From Duganella qianjiadongensis (GTDB lineage: Bacteria; Pseudomonadota; Gammaproteobacteria; Burkholderiales; Burkholderiaceae_D): a stretch of 64,000 nucleotides of DNA. Below are positions 9,601 through 15,632 of the stretch, in pieces. The position numbers and the translations under genes were made by a program. The stretch lies in contig NZ_WWCM01000005.1 of NCBI RefSeq assembly GCF_009857915.1, positions 62,001 through 126,000 on the forward strand, written 5' to 3'. The number at the start of each line of letters is the position of its first letter. Positions within the stretch are counted from its first letter, which is position 1. The notes beneath the pieces are model-generated. The model saw nothing but the letters and a program-made list of their open reading frames with translations, was not told the origin of the DNA and searched no databases.

Positions 9601-9708
9601 GCCATGCGGGCGGCGGGCGAACAGTTCGATGCACTGTATGTACGCACCGACGTGGCGCTGTATGCGGCCAAGGACGCTGGCCGTAACCGCACGGTGATAG
9701 CTACCTAG
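6613..9708 (+). CDS. Two-propeller sensor diguanylate cyclase (Reg_prop, Y_Y_Y, GGDEF)
   Basis: The 1031-residue protein starts with a hydrophobic signal/anchor (about residues 18-40). The periplasmic part contains about 14 propeller blades recognisable by repeats of the type (L/V/I)W(I/V)GT..GL.R.D between residues 75 and 680, i.e. two seven-bladed beta-propellers, followed by a Y_Y_Y domain (about 690-795). A transmembrane helix (about 812-832) and a coiled coil lead to a cytoplasmic GGDEF domain with active site GGEEF and an upstream RSTD inhibitory site five residues before it. It should make c-di-GMP in response to a periplasmic signal. The TTG start has only a weak ribosome site, so the exact N-terminus is uncertain. 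Confidence 0.88.
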   Translation: MNRECLPQGRLLAHLRLGPVILLGLLWLLAVFGFATPVQAAERWAGLRDAVFQNYTQAQGLPNSIATAIVEDAEGFLWVGTQNGLSRWDGYRFRTYQPDPAKPQSLPDNWVTALQRDGTGQLWIGTSAGGLARYDGNRDEFVNFRVGDTGLSHMAVNALAQDGSRGVWIGTGAGLDRLDLATGAITPQGRKELPAAPVFSLLCLRNGALLVGTRAGLYRRDAADQPFRRVAMQGPPGEQIAVHSLFEDALGQVWIGTRHNGVFRLGKNEAVAQQFLGNGESRHVLEHSWIYAIGAAGPEEVWIGTYGQGVLAVDLRDDSYKRIRHDPALASSLAGDIIFAIFTDRSGAIWLGSQRGVSRHDGQQKLVSTVFGDSRRTDGIRGADLFSVYTHSDGRVWLGLQGQGVDIIDPERNQIQHIVADAEHSDTALPVDHVFDFAEAANGDVFVATGRGLYRVNAAGTQVRRIHIEGRPAAASTYRLLRLGDELWVGGRDDGMWLLPQADGAVRHIDASQLSDGRITALYADAGKALWIGSRNGLNRLDLRNGVVTRSLPDKNQPYALAAGLVSSIMRDRKGRLWVGTLGGGIHVLRVERSDLLRFERIGREQGLPSMNVDALLLDGSGKIWATTADGLVALDPDSLAMRIFHQADGVAINGYWVGSASRTAQGELLYGGEGGLTVLRPNEAQSRDYQPPLVVTAIQLGGKPVASARYNQTGQRTALEVANPADSLTVEFAALDFTAPERIAYRYRLDGFDVDWIPTDALRRFATYTNLAPGHYSLLVQAADRNGNWSRHTLNLPIVVTPAWYQTLWLRALLVVLALALVVSVVQARTAFLRQRQRALEQQVEERTLVLEHTAQELRSANERLFQLATTDSLTGCANRHHFIERAREYLALMERTSQPLAMLIMDLDGFKQVNDRYGHPFGDEVLRAAVRAAQLTIRSTDMLGRMGGEEFAVLMPDTDKDGAWRLAERIRLAIAAAEVTSGEISMHPTVSIGLAMRAAGEQFDALYVRTDVALYAAKDAGRNRTVIAT

Positions 9709-9943
9709 CGGCAGTTCGGCGGCCCCGGCTCCGGCTGGCCGGCGCAACTGTCTCGTCGTTGGCGCTGGCGCCCGGTGCAGCGCCGAACAGCGCTTCCACC
9801 ATAGGATCGCGTCTGACCGTTACTTTTTTCGGCCGGGTGGGGAACAGGGTGTCATCGATCAGGCGGTGTACACGGTTACCATCGCGATTGGTGGTAATGC
9901 TCAGCATAGGGCCGTGGTAGCAGTGCTCTGCAAGGCAAGTCAT
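9701..9943 (-). CDS. Small basic protein, hypothetical
   Basis: An 80-residue reading frame overlaps the cyclase gene by eight bases at its 3' end. The product is polar and basic, with a Pro-Thr-Arg-Pro-Lys-Lys core and an Arg-rich tail. A modest purine-rich site (AGAGAG) precedes the ATG. It sits 88 bp downstream of the polytopic membrane protein gene on the same strand, so it may be the last gene of that unit. No family recognised; it could be spurious. The rest of 9709-10031 shows nothing else I can support. Confidence 0.4.
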   Translation of the reverse strand: MTCLAEHCYHGPMLSITTNRDGNRVHRLIDDTLFPTRPKKVTVRRDPMVEALFGAAPGASANDETVAPASRSRGRRTAAR

Positions 9944-10031
9944 GATGTGCTCTCTGGTGTGCGCCGCCGAAAAGCGGACGCTGGGGTTTATTCTGGCGCT
10001 TAGTGCGGCGCGGCGCTATTGGCCATAAGGA

Positions 10032-11381
10032 CTATATGACCTCTGTAGCTTGGCCGATCAGGGCCGTACGGCGCACTCGCCGATACAGAGTCACTGCGGT
10101 GAGCAGGTTGCGGCACAGGGCCAGGCTGGCCAGTGCCATCAAGCCGGCCGCCGGGCGGCTGAGTGCTGGCGCATAGCAGGCCGCAACCAGCAGTACTACT
10201 GCGCTGCAGTGCAGGTAATACTGGCGGCGGCCCTGCTGCGGCGCAATGATCTGGTTCACATTGGGTACGCTGGCGCCCTGTTGGCGCGTCTCCTGCAGGT
10301 GGTACCACGTCAGGAAGGGTACGATCTTGTACAGCATGCCGTTAATCGTGCACAGAGCTACGCCGGTCAGCAGCAGTGCGCCGATGGCGAGTTCGGTTGG
10401 CGCAACGGGCAGTACGGACAGTTTATCGTGGCTGGCCAGCTGGCGCAGCACGGCCAGTATGCCGGCCAGCAGCAGAGCGCCCATGGCCGTGCGCCAGTAC
10501 AGCGTGGTGGTGTCGGCACTGGGCCGCTTGCGCCGTGCCAGCAGGTAGAGCGTCAGTGACGCAAAGCCGCCATAGCCGAGCACCAGCAGGCCCAGCGCCA
10601 GCAGGTGGACGTCCTTACCCGCCCCCTGCAGCGTGCTGCTCATCGAAACGGCGCACAGCAACAGGAACAGGGTGGTGCTGACCCGGCTGCGGGCCCGTGG
10701 CGGATAGGGCTCGGTCACCATGAACATTGGCACCACCTGCCATGCTATGCCCATCACCAGCAATCCTACCCAGCCCAGCAGCCCCCACATGGCATGCAGG
10801 TCGGTCAGTAGCGGCAGCGGCAGGCCTATGCTGCCGGGCCAGACCAGCGATGCTGCCAGCAGGGCACCCAGTGCCAGGGTGATCAGCAGCGCCGCCAGCG
10901 ACTGGCGGATGGCTGCCACTACTTCGGCGGCGCCGCTATCGGGTTGCTGCCACAGGCCGACGGTACAGGCGCCGATGAACAGTAGCAGCGTGGCCAGCAG
11001 GGACAGGCCGGCGGCGATGTAAAGCCAGGGCTGCTGCCAGCAGAACGCAGCCGCCAGCAGCAGCGTGCCGCCACACAGGCCGGCGTGCACCAGCGGGCCT
11101 ATGCGCAGCACATGGGGCAGGCTGATGCCGGCCACCACGGGCAGCATCTGCATCAGCGCGCCCAGCATGGTCATGCTGATGCAGCCCAATACCAGCAGGT
11201 GGGTCAGGGCCAGCGTGTAGGGCGACCAGCGGCTGGCCAGCGCCGCATCGCCCTGCCACAACAGCAGAGCGCAGGCCAGCAGGACAAACAGCGGCGCGCT
11301 GAAAAAGAAGCGCAGCGGTAGCGTATAGGGCGGGTTGCTATCGAAGGACAGGACGCGGCGCGGGACGCTGGCGCCGCTCAT
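10032..11381 (-). CDS. Polytopic membrane protein, haem-copper-oxidase-subunit-like, of a denitrification-linked operon
   Basis: The 449-residue protein has about 12 predicted membrane helices. Histidines lie inside or at the ends of helices in phrases such as LALTHLLVLGCISMTMLG, LTDLHAMWGLLGW and FLTWYHLQ, which recall NnrS and cbb3-type subunit I folds, although the full set of haem-copper ligands is not evident. A conserved-looking QVVPMFMVTEPYPPR motif follows helix 6 or 7. The gene starts inside the stop of the DUF2249 gene (4-base overlap), and that gene in turn overlaps the hemerythrin gene, so all three are translationally coupled. An NO- or oxygen-linked function is inferred from the context only. 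Confidence 0.7.
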   Translation of the reverse strand: MSGASVPRRVLSFDSNPPYTLPLRFFFSAPLFVLLACALLLWQGDAALASRWSPYTLALTHLLVLGCISMTMLGALMQMLPVVAGISLPHVLRIGPLVHAGLCGGTLLLAAAFCWQQPWLYIAAGLSLLATLLLFIGACTVGLWQQPDSGAAEVVAAIRQSLAALLITLALGALLAASLVWPGSIGLPLPLLTDLHAMWGLLGWVGLLVMGIAWQVVPMFMVTEPYPPRARSRVSTTLFLLLCAVSMSSTLQGAGKDVHLLALGLLVLGYGGFASLTLYLLARRKRPSADTTTLYWRTAMGALLLAGILAVLRQLASHDKLSVLPVAPTELAIGALLLTGVALCTINGMLYKIVPFLTWYHLQETRQQGASVPNVNQIIAPQQGRRQYYLHCSAVVLLVAACYAPALSRPAAGLMALASLALCRNLLTAVTLYRRVRRTALIGQATEVI

Positions 11382-11629
11382 ACGGGGCTGGCGTCGCCAG
11401 TGATCCAGATCAAGACTTCATACAGGCCGTCGTCGCGCGCACTGGTCAGATGCGAGTAGCCGTTCCTCTGCAGTACCTGATACAGCGGCACGGGCTGGCG
11501 GTCGATCAGCACGCGCAGACGGCCGCCGGACTCCAGCAGGTCGAGTGCTTCGAGCACGCGCACCATGGGTTCGGGCGGCTCCAGACCGCTCACATCGATC
11601 TGTACTTCGGCGGGGATTTCGCGACTCAT
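11378..11629 (-). CDS. DUF2249-domain protein (TusA-like fold)
   Basis: This 83-residue protein matches the DUF2249 pattern: an initial strand VQIDVSGLEPPEPMVRVLEALD, then GGRLRVLIDRQPVPLYQVLQRNGY, then a final strand YEVLIWI. The Leu-Glu-Pro-Pro-Glu-Pro phrase is the family's most recognisable feature. It overlaps the hemerythrin gene upstream and the polytopic membrane protein gene downstream by four bases each. DUF2249 proteins commonly sit beside hemerythrins and denitrification genes; their biochemical role is not established. A second, divergent copy occurs beside the NO reductase gene (20785-21051). Confidence 0.85.
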   Translation of the reverse strand: MSREIPAEVQIDVSGLEPPEPMVRVLEALDLLESGGRLRVLIDRQPVPLYQVLQRNGYSHLTSARDDGLYEVLIWITGDASPV

Positions 11630-12099
11630 GCTGCCACTCCTTGTGCAATAGCGGCGCTGGTCTGGCTAAGCTGTTCCAGCATGGCGCTGCTGGCAGCACC
11701 GAGCATGCGGTCAGCCATGGGGTAGAGCACGTTTTCTTCCTTGAGATTGTGCTGGGCCATCAGCATGCGCAGGTGATCGGCATAGTCGAAGAAGCTGTCG
11801 ATATCGCTGCGCTCGATGGCGCCCAGCATCTGGCGCAGTATGGCGCGCATCTGTTCATGTTCGTTGCGCATGACGACAGTAGGGCCACCCTGGCTGCCCA
11901 GATGTTTTTCCAGTTCGGGAAACAGCAGATGCTCTTCGCGCGCCAGATGCAGCTCGAATGCCAGCATGAAGCGCTGGAAGGCTGCGGCTCCTTGAGCCAG
12001 ACGGGTTTCGGCGATATGTTCTTCCGCCTGCATATACAGATCATCGCAATGCTGGTGATCCTGTTCAAGGTAGTGGCTGATGGTACTAAGGTTGCTCAT
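11626..12099 (-). CDS. Hemerythrin HHE-domain protein
   Basis: The frame extends to 12240, but the Met at 12099 has an AGGA site just upstream and begins a normal hemerythrin start (MSNLSTISHYLEQDHQH), giving 157 residues. Two HHE-like repeats are visible: EQDHQH with ELHLAREEHLLFPELE, and RNEHEQMR with QHNLKEENVLYPM, together supplying the His/Glu ligands of a di-iron centre. It is probably a cytoplasmic oxygen- or NO-reactive di-iron protein. It is the first gene of a three-gene coupled unit with DUF2249 and a polytopic membrane protein. It is divergent from ubiU with an FNR-type box between them, so anaerobic control is likely. Confidence 0.88.
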   Translation of the reverse strand: MSNLSTISHYLEQDHQHCDDLYMQAEEHIAETRLAQGAAAFQRFMLAFELHLAREEHLLFPELEKHLGSQGGPTVVMRNEHEQMRAILRQMLGAIERSDIDSFFDYADHLRMLMAQHNLKEENVLYPMADRMLGAASSAMLEQLSQTSAAIAQGVAA

Positions 12100-12168
12100 G
12101 CTGAATCCTGCTTTACTAGACCGTCGGAATGACCATTGCATTGTCCCATCGCAGGAAGCTGGCTTTCC

Positions 12169-12182
12169 TTGATTCAAGTCAA
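12169..12182. promoter_or_regulatory. FNR/ANR-type box between hemerythrin operon and ubiUVT
   Basis: TTGATTCAAGTCAA matches the FNR-family palindrome TTGAT-N4-ATCAA at 9 of 10 defined positions. It lies 76 bp before the hemerythrin start and 82 bp before the ubiU start, so it could serve both divergent units. Confidence 0.75.
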
Positions 12183-12257
12183 GGATTTTCGGCTTGGCTA
12201 CGCGATACAGTGCGTGGTCGCAAAAACCTTTGCACTTCACTAAGCAAGAGCTCCATT

Positions 12258-13295
12258 ATGAGTCTAAACGAAATTTCTCCGGACCCTAGCGCGCGTCCGA
12301 TCGAACTGGTGTGCCCCGCGGGCAGCCTGCCTGCTCTTAAATCTGCCATCGATCTCGGTGCCGATTGTGTCTACCTCGGCTTTCGTGATGCAACCAACGC
12401 CCGCAATTTCGCCGGCCTGAACTTCGATGACGCCGCCATCGCGCAGGGCATCGATTATGCTCACCGGCATGGCCGCAAAGTGCTGCTGGCCCTGAACACC
12501 TACCCGCAGCCGGAAACCAGTGCCTTGTGGCGCCGCGCCATCGACCGTGCCGCCAGCGCAGGCGTGGACGCGGTGATACTGGCCGACCCGGGGCTGATGC
12601 GCTACGCCGCGGAAAACTATCCTGATCTGCGCCTGCATCTGTCGGTGCAGGGCTCGGCCACCAATGCCGAAGCGATCAACTTCTACCACAAGAATTTCGG
12701 CGTGGCCCGTGCCGTGCTGCCGCGCGTGCTATCGCTGGCGCAGGTCGAGCATGTGGTCAACAACACGGCAGTGGAAATCGAGGTGTTCGGCTTCGGCAGC
12801 CTGTGCGTGATGGTGGAAGGCCGCTGTGCGCTCTCGTCCTACGTGACGGGCGAATCGCCCAACACCCATGGCGTATGCTCGCCGGCCAAGGCGGTGCGCT
12901 GGCAGCAAAGCCCGCGCGGACTGGAGTCGCGCCTGAACGGGGTGCTGATCGACCGCTACACGCCTAAGGAAAATGCCAGCTATCCGACGCTGTGCAAGGG
13001 CCGCTTCGATGTCAACGACGAGACTTACTATGCAGTGGAAGAACCGACCAGCCTGAATACGCTGGAACTGCTGCCGCAGCTGATCGGCATGGGTGTCAAG
13101 GCGGTCAAGATCGAGGGGCGGCAGCGCAGCCCAGCGTATGTGGCGCAAGTCACGCGGGTGTGGCGCGAGGCCATCGATCAGGCTTTGCAGAATCCGGCGC
13201 GCTATTCCGTCAAGCCGGACTGGATGTCGGAACTGAACCAGCTGGCTGAAGGCCAGCAGCACACGCTGGGCGCCTACCACCGCGCCTGGAAATAA
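12258..13295 (+). CDS. ubiU: UbiU, oxygen-independent ubiquinone hydroxylation subunit (peptidase U32 family)
   Basis: Translated from the ATG at 12258, the 345-residue protein is a U32-family TIM-barrel protein. Cysteines at 183, 190, 207 and 246 reproduce the spacing (7, 17, 39) of the four [4Fe-4S] ligands of E. coli UbiU. UbiU forms a complex with UbiV and, with UbiT, carries out the ring hydroxylations of ubiquinone synthesis without oxygen, which in E. coli uses prephenate as oxygen donor. The frame is open back to 12129, but that region holds the FNR box and the first Met of a normal UbiU is at 12258. ubiV follows after 16 bp. This gives the cell respiratory quinone during denitrification. 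Confidence 0.93.
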   Translation: MSLNEISPDPSARPIELVCPAGSLPALKSAIDLGADCVYLGFRDATNARNFAGLNFDDAAIAQGIDYAHRHGRKVLLALNTYPQPETSALWRRAIDRAASAGVDAVILADPGLMRYAAENYPDLRLHLSVQGSATNAEAINFYHKNFGVARAVLPRVLSLAQVEHVVNNTAVEIEVFGFGSLCVMVEGRCALSSYVTGESPNTHGVCSPAKAVRWQQSPRGLESRLNGVLIDRYTPKENASYPTLCKGRFDVNDETYYAVEEPTSLNTLELLPQLIGMGVKAVKIEGRQRSPAYVAQVTRVWREAIDQALQNPARYSVKPDWMSELNQLAEGQQHTLGAYHRAWK

Positions 13296-13311
13296 AGATA
13301 GGGAGATGTGA

Positions 13312-14214
13312 ATGCTGAAACTTGCTCTGGGGCCGCTGCTGTACTACTGGCCACGTGCCAAGGTGATGGAGTTTTACGAGGCGATGGCGGCCACGCCGGT
13401 AGACATCGTGTATCTGGGCGAGAGCGTCTGCTCGCGCCGCCACGAAGTGCGCGCCGCCGACTGGCTCGAGATTGCCGCCATGCTGGAAGCGCGTGGCAAG
13501 CAGGTGGTACTTTCCACACTGGCGCTGATCGAATCGAGTGCCGATGTCACGGCCTTGCGCCGCCTCACGGCCAATGGCCGCTTCATGGTGGAAGCGAGCG
13601 ATATGGGCGCGGTACAACTGCTGTCCGATAAAGGCCCGTTCGTGGCCGGTCCGCACCTGAACATCTATAACCCGCCCACGCTGGCGCTGATGGCCGAACT
13701 GGGCGCTACCCGCTGGGTCATGCCGCTGGAAATGGGACGTGCCGGTCTGCAGGCCATGCTGGAGCAGCGCCCGCAGGCGATTGCGACCGAGGTGTTTGCC
13801 TATGGCCGCATGCCGCTGGCCTTCTCGGCGCGCTGCTTCACGGCGCGCAACCGCAATCTGCCCAAGGACGATTGCCAGTTCAGCTGCATCGAGCATCCGG
13901 ATGGTTTGCTGATGCAGACCCGCGAGCAGCAGCCTTTCCTCGTCCTGAACGGTATCCAGAGCCAGTCGGCGCTGGTGTACAACCTGATTAACGAACTGGC
14001 CCAGATGGCGCAGATGGGCGTGGAAGTTGTGCGTCTGAGCCCGCAGGCCCAGCATATGGACCAGATCATCGCCGCCTTTGACAGCGTGCGTAAAGGCGAA
14101 GCCGATGCCGCCGAAGTGGCGGATGCCATGACAGCGTATATGCCGGCGGGCGGATGTAATGGCTACTGGTACGGCAAGCCCGGCCTGGAACAGCGTATGG
14201 AGGCAGCACTATGA
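13312..14214 (+). CDS. ubiV: UbiV, partner of UbiU (peptidase U32 family)
   Basis: The 300-residue protein is the usual UbiV length. Cys40, Cys175, Cys188 and Cys192 match the ligand pattern of E. coli UbiV (one N-terminal Cys, then 13 and 4 residue spacings), so a [4Fe-4S] cluster is expected. It works as a heterodimer with UbiU in anaerobic ubiquinone hydroxylation in the cytoplasm. A ribosome site (GGGAG) precedes the ATG. The stop codon overlaps the ubiT start (ATGA), which indicates translational coupling across the operon. Confidence 0.93.
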   Translation: MLKLALGPLLYYWPRAKVMEFYEAMAATPVDIVYLGESVCSRRHEVRAADWLEIAAMLEARGKQVVLSTLALIESSADVTALRRLTANGRFMVEASDMGAVQLLSDKGPFVAGPHLNIYNPPTLALMAELGATRWVMPLEMGRAGLQAMLEQRPQAIATEVFAYGRMPLAFSARCFTARNRNLPKDDCQFSCIEHPDGLLMQTREQQPFLVLNGIQSQSALVYNLINELAQMAQMGVEVVRLSPQAQHMDQIIAAFDSVRKGEADAAEVADAMTAYMPAGGCNGYWYGKPGLEQRMEAAL

Positions 14215-14729
14215 ACCCGAGCATGATGACCCCGAACTACAACCAGAAAGCTAACGATACGGCGCCACAGCTGCCGGCATTTCTGACTGCGCTGGGCCAG
14301 TGCCTGCCCGCTTATCCCGGCTCGCTGCTGTGCGTGGCAGCGCTGAATCTGGTGCTGCGACCGCAATTGCCCGATGATGTGCGCAACAGCCTGCTGGGGC
14401 GCCACCTGCGCGTGCGCGTCAGCGACGCCGGTGTGGCATTCGATTTCAGCTGGAACGGCGCCAGCTTTACGGCGCGCCGTCATGATGGCGTGCCCGATCT
14501 GGAAATCGGCGCCTGCGTGGCCGATATGGTGGCGCTGGCGCGCCGCCAGCAGGATCCCGACACGCTGTTCTTCGCACGCCGCCTGACCATGGAAGGCGAC
14601 ACGGAACTGGGCCTGCTGGTGAAAAACACGCTCGATGCGATGGAAGTGCCGCTGACGGAAGTGGGCAAGCAGGCCGTACTGCGCCTGCTGAAATTCCTGC
14701 CCCGGCCTAATGGTGGCGCCGTACGCTGA
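14211..14729 (+). CDS. ubiT: UbiT, SCP2-type lipid-binding protein for anaerobic ubiquinone synthesis
   Basis: The 172-residue protein carries an SCP2-like lipid-binding domain (about residues 45-140), with the family phrases [16 protein letters not shown] and [23 protein letters not shown]. In E. coli, UbiT binds isoprenoid lipids and is thought to be the anaerobic counterpart of UbiJ. The gene overlaps ubiV by four bases at its start and overlaps the convergent nrdG by 23 bp at its end. The first 25 residues are polar and possibly disordered; an internal Met (residue 4 or 5) could also start translation. Confidence 0.9.
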   Translation: MNPSMMTPNYNQKANDTAPQLPAFLTALGQCLPAYPGSLLCVAALNLVLRPQLPDDVRNSLLGRHLRVRVSDAGVAFDFSWNGASFTARRHDGVPDLEIGACVADMVALARRQQDPDTLFFARRLTMEGDTELGLLVKNTLDAMEVPLTEVGKQAVLRLLKFLPRPNGGAVR

Positions 14730-15414
14730 ACTGCGCAAACAGCGGCGCTAGCTGCTGTTCCAGTGCTGCCGGCGGATAGTCGCCGCTGGCGCTGGCAATC
14801 AGACTATCGTCGGCGCAGCCGGTGCTGCGGAACGGTTGCAGCACATAGTTCTGCACGCCCATGGCGGCTAGCTGCTGTGCCATTTCCAGCACACTGTCCG
14901 GCGGTAGCAATAGCGGATGTACGGTGCTGCGGCATTCGTATGCCACGCCGCTGGCCATGATCATCTCGACGCAAGCGCGGGCCGGATCGCCGCTGTTGGC
15001 GATGCCGGTAATGCCGGCGTAACGGCTGAACGGCGCCTTGACGTCAAAGCCCACCCAGTCCACCAGTGGCAGCACGCTGCGCAGCCGTGCCGGATAGATG
15101 CAGGCCGTGTGCAGGCCAACCTTGTATCCCATGGCACGCACCTGCGCCATGGCCTCGCCCAGCGCGGGGTCGATGGTGGCCTCGCCGCCGCTGAACACCA
15201 CGGCATCGAGCAGACCGGTGCGCCGCTGCAGCGCCGCCAGCAGGCTGTCCCATGCCAGCGGACTGGCACTGGTGCGTTCCTGCAGATGGGGATTGTGGCA
15301 GTAGCCGCAGCGCCACGGGCAGCCCTGCACGAACACCACGGCGCTGAGCTGGCCCGGATAGTCGGTGGCGCTGAACGCCGTGTAGCCACCGACCTTGAGG
15401 GCGCCCGCTGTCAT
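14707..15414 (-). CDS. nrdG: NrdG, class III ribonucleotide reductase activating radical SAM enzyme
   Basis: Starting at the ATG at 15414, the protein has 235 residues. Cys32, Cys36 and Cys39 form the CxxxCxxC [4Fe-4S]/SAM motif, followed by SGGEAT and other radical-SAM barrel elements. NrdG uses S-adenosylmethionine to generate the glycyl radical on NrdD. The frame remains open upstream to 15687, but that part overlaps the glycyl-domain gene in another frame and is not protein-like. The start lies one base after the stop of the 61-residue glycyl-radical gene, so the three nrd genes form one operon. At 235 residues it is longer than E. coli NrdG and resembles the longer activases of other bacteria. 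Confidence 0.92.
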   Translation of the reverse strand: MTAGALKVGGYTAFSATDYPGQLSAVVFVQGCPWRCGYCHNPHLQERTSASPLAWDSLLAALQRRTGLLDAVVFSGGEATIDPALGEAMAQVRAMGYKVGLHTACIYPARLRSVLPLVDWVGFDVKAPFSRYAGITGIANSGDPARACVEMIMASGVAYECRSTVHPLLLPPDSVLEMAQQLAAMGVQNYVLQPFRSTGCADDSLIASASGDYPPAALEQQLAPLFAQFSVRRHH

Positions 15415-15415
15415 G

Positions 15416-15601
15416 CTAGTGCTGTTTGGCGTTGCACGGTTCGACGAAGTATTTACGTTCGTTGAACTCGCCTTGTTTGCCTGTATTGAACGAGGAGAGC
15501 GGACGGTGGTAGCCCATGACGCGGGTCCAGATTTCGCAGGGCTGGCGTTCGCTGTCATCGAGCACGATGGCGATTCCGGTCTGGCTGGTGGTGGTCTGCA
15601 T
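15416..15601 (-). CDS. Detached glycyl-radical loop domain of anaerobic ribonucleotide reductase
   Basis: This 61-residue protein contains CEIWTRVMGYHRP followed by SSFNTGKQGEFNERKYF. That matches the extreme C-terminus of ordinary NrdD enzymes, where RV(C/S/T)GY carries the glycyl radical and the phrase FN.GKQ.E...R follows. The candidate radical residue is Gly30, and Cys22 precedes it. The main NrdD protein encoded just upstream ends without this loop, so this small protein presumably supplies it in trans and is the real substrate of NrdG. A good ribosome site (AAAGGA) precedes the ATG. The gene is in a different frame from nrdD, 31 bp downstream, and one base from nrdG, so it is not a simple readthrough product. 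Confidence 0.85.
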   Translation of the reverse strand: MQTTTSQTGIAIVLDDSERQPCEIWTRVMGYHRPLSSFNTGKQGEFNERKYFVEPCNAKQH

Positions 15602-15632
15602 GGTAGTTCCTTTCGTTGGTCGGGGTGATGGT

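Noticed and set aside
12129..12257. N-terminal extension of UbiU by 43 codons
   Set aside because: The segment contains the FNR box and promoter region, is not UbiU-like, and the Met at 12258 gives a normal UbiU start with exact cysteine spacing.
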